NCBI GenBank assembly: GCA_034110465.1
Contig: JAWUZD010000008.1
Coordinates: forward strand, 1-64,000
Length of the DNA: 64,000 nt
Direction of reading: 5' to 3'
Origin: Aurantibacter sp034110465
Lineage (GTDB): Bacteria; Bacteroidota; Bacteroidia; Flavobacteriales; Flavobacteriaceae
Position numbers and translations under genes: made by a program. Shown here piece by piece: positions 59,963 to 64,000 of this stretch (the first letter of the stretch is position 1; each line of letters opens with the position of its first letter). The notes beneath the pieces are model-generated. The model was not told the DNA's origin. It saw nothing but the letters and a program-made list of their open reading frames with translations, and ran no database searches.

Positions 59963-62560
59963 ATGAAACAATCAATACGCCAATCTAATAAAATCACCTT
60001 CCTCTTTTTTTTAGTAACGTTTATTTTAAAAGGACAAAATATTCCATTTAATTGCGATTACAATGCTTACTTATTTCAGAATAATGATGTATACTCTATA
60101 GACTTAGCATCTGGGAATTCTTACCTAGTGGCAGAAAACGTTACTCCAGGAAATATTAATGCAACAGCATACAACCCTGCGGACGGATTTATTTGGGGAT
60201 CATTAACTAGCCCAGAGAAATCTATTGTAAGAATAGGTAAAGATTTTGAAACAACAACATATTACATAGATGAATTATCAACATCTAACTCTTATGTTGG
60301 AGATATAAATTCTCAAGGTGTTTATTATTTAAAAGGTGGAGGGACAACTTATTATAAGGTAAATTTAGATCCAGGTTCTACAAGTTACACAGTACATTTA
60401 GCAACAGAAACATTATCACAAAATATTAGTGTTCATGATTGGGCTTTTAATGCAGTAGATGGTAATTTATATACTGTAGAGAAAAATAGTAATATCCTTT
60501 ACAGAATTGATCCAAATAATGGAAGTGTTCTTTCTTTAGGCGAGGTGCCAATTTTAACAGGTTTGACTTATACTTATGGTGCTGTTTATTTTGATGCTTC
60601 AGGACGTTTCTATGTTTCGGCAAATCAGACGGGAACTATTTATGTTATTCAAAATGTACAAGATTTAAATACTACGGGTATTATGAATTCTAATCTTTTT
60701 GCTTTTGGACCATCAAGCTCAAGTAATGATGGTGCAAGATGTCCAACAGCGCCGGTGCCTCAAGAAATTTGTGATAATGGAATTGATGATGATGGAGACG
60801 GTTTAGTTGATTGTGAAGACCCATCTTGTTCTGGATATGGGTCTTGTCCAGCAATACTTCCTCCAACTTCTGGAGCTAACGATGGAGGATTGGAAAGTAA
60901 TAGTCGTTTATCTGAAAAAATTAATAAACGAAGTTTTAATAGGGCTAAATCTGGCTATAGGTTTGATGAAAATTCTGCTCAAAGAATTATGAAAACAAAT
61001 CAATATGCTCAGAAAAACTTGGTTTCAAATATCCAATTGCAAGACTTTATTCCTTTACAAATTATTAACGAAGATTATGTTATAAATTCTACACCATCCG
61101 ATTTATTAAGTATTACAAATGCCACAGAAGTCTTTTCTGTAGATTATATAGAGAATGATATAGGAATAGCTTCTATTTTGGCTTTAAAAACAGAAAATGG
61201 GGTTTATGAACATACGAAATATATATGTGATAGATTGTTAGGGGCAGAATTATTGTCGGTTTCTACAATAGAAATTAATAATCAATCTTTTATAAAATCA
61301 TTAATTAAAAACACTGATGGAACCATAGAATTTGTACTTAGTTTGTCTGCTAAAATTATAAATAATGAGACTGACTTTGCAGTAGAAAGTCATTGGAATT
61401 TAGACAAGTACGAGGGTGATGTTACTTTTTATAATTTTCAGATTTGGTCAAACTCATTAGACGACTTATATCGGTTAGGGGAAGAGGTTTTATTTTTATT
61501 AAATATAGAAAAACCTATTAGTTCGTATAATAATTCTTCACCGCCAACTGTTTTTGTAAAAAAAGGTAAATATTTAAATGGTAGTTTAAATTTAGAAATA
61601 GTTAACACTAATGCAACGCAACAAATTAATTTTGATGCTGGATTTAGAACAACAGAAACAAGTAACTTTGATTATACATCGAATGTAATTAATCTAGGAG
61701 ATGGTTATATTACATCACATATATTAGAAATAGGTAATTTGTTTGATGTAGGATTTAGAATTGGAGATGGATTTTCAACTCCAGATGATTTGTTTATGTC
61801 AGATGGTCCTTGGGGAATAGATGATTCTCAATCTGGAACATTAGTGAATAATTATACTGTTTTTGAAAATGATTTTTCTTTTGATAATTTGGATTTTCCA
61901 ATAGAAAGAAATATTGAATTTTCAGCTAATACAAATAGCTATTTTGCAGCTTATAGAGCTTTGACACCTCGATTTAAAGCGGTTGACTTAACAAACTATA
62001 ATACTTTTAAATTAAGAGCGAAAGGAACTGGTAATCTAGAAATCACTATAGTGAAACAAAGTATTACGGATTGGCAAACCCAGAAAAAAGCAACTATTTT
62101 TTTAGGCGATGAATTTCAAGATTATGAAATACCATTTTCAAGCTTTGTTTCAAACAATAATTCAAACATAGATTTTAATGATGTTGTTACAATCGTGTTT
62201 ACTATGATTAGTGAAAATGGAATGCAAATTACTAAAAATATGGAATTGCAAAATTTGCGTTTTTCGGAATCAAACTTACTCTCTGCAACTAGTTTTACTG
62301 CTTCAAATAATATTTTAAAAGCTTTCCCAAATCCAATGGAAACTCATACGGAAATTCATTTTACATCAATAAATAATGATTTTCTAAAGTATGTATTATA
62401 TAATCAATTAGGTGAGATAGTATATCAAGCTGATTGTGTTATAAGACAAGGAGAAAATGTAATTACAGTAGAAAGGAATAATCTAAGTTCTGGGTTATAC
62501 TTTTTTAAGATATTTGGAGGCTCAGTTTTTTATAAACCACTAAAAATAATAGTGAAATAG
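59963..62560 (+). CDS. Large T9SS-secreted protein with DUF6923-like N-terminal domain
   Basis: An 865-residue secreted protein. Signal peptide (about 8-25), then a beta-propeller-like DUF6923-type domain (about 28-270), with YDxxxLY-type repeats such as NLYTVEKNSNILYRIDPNNGSV. A Ca-binding/thrombospondin-3-like knot follows (ICDNGIDDDGDGLVDCEDPSC, about 275-295), then long beta modules, a LamG/DUF4114-like segment and a T9SS sorting tail (AFPNPMETHTEIHF ... LYNQLGEIVYQ ... GLYFFKIFGG). No enzyme motif found. It follows the LytTR gene by 108 bp, with no terminator recognised between. Confidence 0.75.
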   Translation: MKQSIRQSNKITFLFFLVTFILKGQNIPFNCDYNAYLFQNNDVYSIDLASGNSYLVAENVTPGNINATAYNPADGFIWGSLTSPEKSIVRIGKDFETTTYYIDELSTSNSYVGDINSQGVYYLKGGGTTYYKVNLDPGSTSYTVHLATETLSQNISVHDWAFNAVDGNLYTVEKNSNILYRIDPNNGSVLSLGEVPILTGLTYTYGAVYFDASGRFYVSANQTGTIYVIQNVQDLNTTGIMNSNLFAFGPSSSSNDGARCPTAPVPQEICDNGIDDDGDGLVDCEDPSCSGYGSCPAILPPTSGANDGGLESNSRLSEKINKRSFNRAKSGYRFDENSAQRIMKTNQYAQKNLVSNIQLQDFIPLQIINEDYVINSTPSDLLSITNATEVFSVDYIENDIGIASILALKTENGVYEHTKYICDRLLGAELLSVSTIEINNQSFIKSLIKNTDGTIEFVLSLSAKIINNETDFAVESHWNLDKYEGDVTFYNFQIWSNSLDDLYRLGEEVLFLLNIEKPISSYNNSSPPTVFVKKGKYLNGSLNLEIVNTNATQQINFDAGFRTTETSNFDYTSNVINLGDGYITSHILEIGNLFDVGFRIGDGFSTPDDLFMSDGPWGIDDSQSGTLVNNYTVFENDFSFDNLDFPIERNIEFSANTNSYFAAYRALTPRFKAVDLTNYNTFKLRAKGTGNLEITIVKQSITDWQTQKKATIFLGDEFQDYEIPFSSFVSNNNSNIDFNDVVTIVFTMISENGMQITKNMELQNLRFSESNLLSATSFTASNNILKAFPNPMETHTEIHFTSINNDFLKYVLYNQLGEIVYQADCVIRQGENVITVERNNLSSGLYFFKIFGGSVFYKPLKIIVK

Positions 62561-62571
62561 ATTACATAATT

Positions 62572-62620
62572 TAAACCAATAAAAAGGCAAAAGAATATCT
62601 TTTGCCTTTTTATTGGTTTA
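62572..62620. terminator. Bidirectional terminator with a 23-bp perfect stem
   Basis: 62572-62594 pairs perfectly with 62598-62620 around a 3-nt loop (ATA). The core is AAAAAGGCAAAAGA with its complement. It separates the secreted-protein gene from the convergent YaiO-like gene. Confidence 0.9.
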
Positions 62621-62792
62621 AAAATCTTAATAGTTAATTGATTTTATAATGTTTATTATGTGGTAGAATAATCCATTTATTATGATTGTCTCTGATACAA
62701 AAATAACAGAATAACATAGTATAAATACAATTAGTGAATTTTAATGTGTTTTTATGAATTAATCAAGCCTAAGAAGAAAGTTGTAAAGATAA

Positions 62793-64000
62793 TTATTGTT
62801 CGTTATTTCTAAAAACAGGATTCTTAAATAATAACCATTTAAAACGAACCCCTAATTCATTAAAAGTAAACCCAGCAGCAGTAGCAGAAGCAATATTACT
62901 TCTAGTCCCAAATAAATTAGCTAAGCAGCGATTAGTAAATTTATAACCTAATTTAGCTTGTATTCTATAAGTATTTTGACTAGAGTTATTTTCTATATAT
63001 TGTAATCCTGTTGCAGCTGTTAATTCGTAAAACCATTCTTTAGGTTTCGTAATAGTTTCATCCTTAATTAGGTTAATAAAGATTTCTGCGGCATTAAATT
63101 TTTCTGGACTAAAGTAAATAACTGGAACTTGATTTTTAAATGTAATATATTGATAATTTAAGCCTGTTTTAAGTGATGGGCTCTTTAAAATAGTGTAGTA
63201 CAAAGATGTGAATAATAAATTTCTAGAGTTATTATCATTTTGACTGGTATAAAAATATTGAGAAAACAATCCAAGATTAAAATTAGTATTCATATTATAA
63301 TTAACGTAAAAATTATTTTGTATAATTTCTTGATCTAATAATTCTGCGTTAAAACTTTGTAATTCGCGTTTATATCCAATGTTTAAATTTTGTAATTTAA
63401 AAGGTGTAATTTTAATAGAAATATCGGTTAGAAATTGTGTGTAATTATTTGTTGTTGCTTCAGCAGATGTAATTCCTGCAAGACTCTGAAACGTTATGTT
63501 TGGTGATAATTGGTAAGATAAACCAATACTCAAGTCATTAGAGGTCGCTTTGTTGTTGGTGATTTTATTACTAGTGTTTCTGTAATTATAATTTCCTAAA
63601 ATTTTAAGTTTTGTAGACATAGGGAATTCTATCTTATTATTAAATGCTATGGCTTCGTTATCTCCATTATCAAAAGTATATAAGGTTTTTGCTTCGTATG
63701 AAGGAGTAAAGGTAATATCAAGGTTTTTTATAAAGCTAGTTGCGTCTTTTTGACCCATATGAAACTTTAAAGTGTTTTCTGCAGAGATGTAAGCATTATT
63801 ATAAAACCCTAAAGCTTTTAATGAATTAGCTTTACCTAAATTACCATCAAAAGAAATACTGTCATTTTCTAGAATTTGATTGTAATCTGTTAAACTCTTT
63901 TTAAAATCACTTTTATAGGTGTTAAGTGTCGCTCTAAGCGCCAATATCCAATTCTTGGTTGGCTCTATTATATTTGATTTCTTTATAAGAGTTTTTGCTA
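62793..64000 (-). CDS. TPR/YaiO-like outer-membrane barrel protein, 5'-truncated by window edge
   Basis: 402 residues are visible and the frame is open to the right edge; a TTG codon at 63942-63944 is internal, so the true start is outside. The N-terminal part has TPR-like helices (SDFKKSLTDYNQILENDSISFDGNLGKANSLKALGFYNNA). The C-terminal half is a beta-barrel (ITFQSLAGITSAE, INIGYKRELQSFN, FYVNYNMNTNFNLGLFSQYFY, ATAAGFTFNELGVRFKWLLF). TPR plus barrel is the YaiO-family layout (outer-membrane proteins near exopolysaccharide genes). The last strand FKWLLF lies before a polar tail. Confidence 0.7.
   Translation of the reverse strand, partial: AKTLIKKSNIIEPTKNWILALRATLNTYKSDFKKSLTDYNQILENDSISFDGNLGKANSLKALGFYNNAYISAENTLKFHMGQKDATSFIKNLDITFTPSYEAKTLYTFDNGDNEAIAFNNKIEFPMSTKLKILGNYNYRNTSNKITNNKATSNDLSIGLSYQLSPNITFQSLAGITSAEATTNNYTQFLTDISIKITPFKLQNLNIGYKRELQSFNAELLDQEIIQNNFYVNYNMNTNFNLGLFSQYFYTSQNDNNSRNLLFTSLYYTILKSPSLKTGLNYQYITFKNQVPVIYFSPEKFNAAEIFINLIKDETITKPKEWFYELTAATGLQYIENNSSQNTYRIQAKLGYKFTNRCLANLFGTRSNIASATAAGFTFNELGVRFKWLLFKNPVFRNNEQ

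Noticed and set aside
1..64000. CRISPR arrays, prophage, IS elements, replication origin
   Set aside because: No regularly spaced repeats, transposase, integrase, phage structural genes or DnaA-box cluster was seen.

Overview
The window is a contiguous piece of a low-GC chromosome from a member of the Flavobacteriaceae (Bacteroidota), probably marine. Supporting signs are TAnnTTTG promoter elements, type IX secretion (T9SS) sorting domains, SusC-like TonB receptors with carboxypeptidase-type N-terminal domains, a DnaE polymerase fused to a DnaQ-like exonuclease, mevalonate-pathway genes, and family-typical small proteins (DUF5522, DUF2452, DUF4230). No phage, insertion sequence, CRISPR array or plasmid gene is visible. 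Most of the window is housekeeping and envelope biology. The gene at the left edge (ahcY) and the one at the right edge (YaiO-like) are cut.

Layout. 1-11.6 kb: ahcY end, a CPBP membrane protease, then a minus-strand cluster mvaD - GHMP (mevalonate) kinase - UbiA prenyltransferase - degenerate RsuA-like protein, divergent from a TetR-type regulator across a clear dyad operator; then a BaiN-like flavoprotein, GDPD, a DUF4136 lipoprotein, urocanate hydratase and a 49-residue DUF5522 protein. 12.5-25 kb: what I read as a phosphate-acquisition island: PiT transporter, OprO/P-like porin, YwqK-like protein, beta-helix lipoprotein plus TonB receptor, a T9SS-secreted protein, and a PhoB/PhoR-like two-component pair. 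Direct repeats TAACATT-N4-TAACATT (11-bp period, the geometry of a Pho box) recur in front of these genes.

25-41 kb: glycosyltransferase, trmB, LysE-type exporter, alkyltransferase-like protein, lipoproteins, Mrp and NifU-type Fe-S assembly factors, ferredoxin-NADP reductase, metallophosphoesterase, glutaryl-CoA dehydrogenase, trmN6, rimM, rpsP, dnaE. 41-43 kb: trxA lies between two inverted copies of a structured intergenic repeat whose flanks are conserved while its hairpin stems vary; a third, more diverged copy is at 30.1 kb. Then a DUF58 protein and tRNA-Asp with a near-ideal Bacteroidota promoter.

43-56 kb: TPR protein, small lipoprotein, outer-membrane proteins, a GT2 glycosyltransferase with a flippase-like membrane protein, ruvC, hemW, a cyclase-family hydrolase, MmcQ-like protein, S41 protease, dCMP deaminase, HupE-like protein. 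56.6-62.6 kb: the most system-like locus, a tightly packed operon of CheY-like receiver, H-NOX haem sensor, PAS histidine kinase, stand-alone Hpt and LytTR response regulator. Together these supply every node of a His-Asp-His-Asp phosphorelay sensing NO (or another haem ligand). A paired 21-bp-spaced direct repeat lies upstream and a large T9SS-secreted DUF6923-like protein lies downstream.

Limits: all family calls are from reading motifs by eye; no database or whole-genome search was possible. Residue numbers are counted by hand and may be off by one or two.
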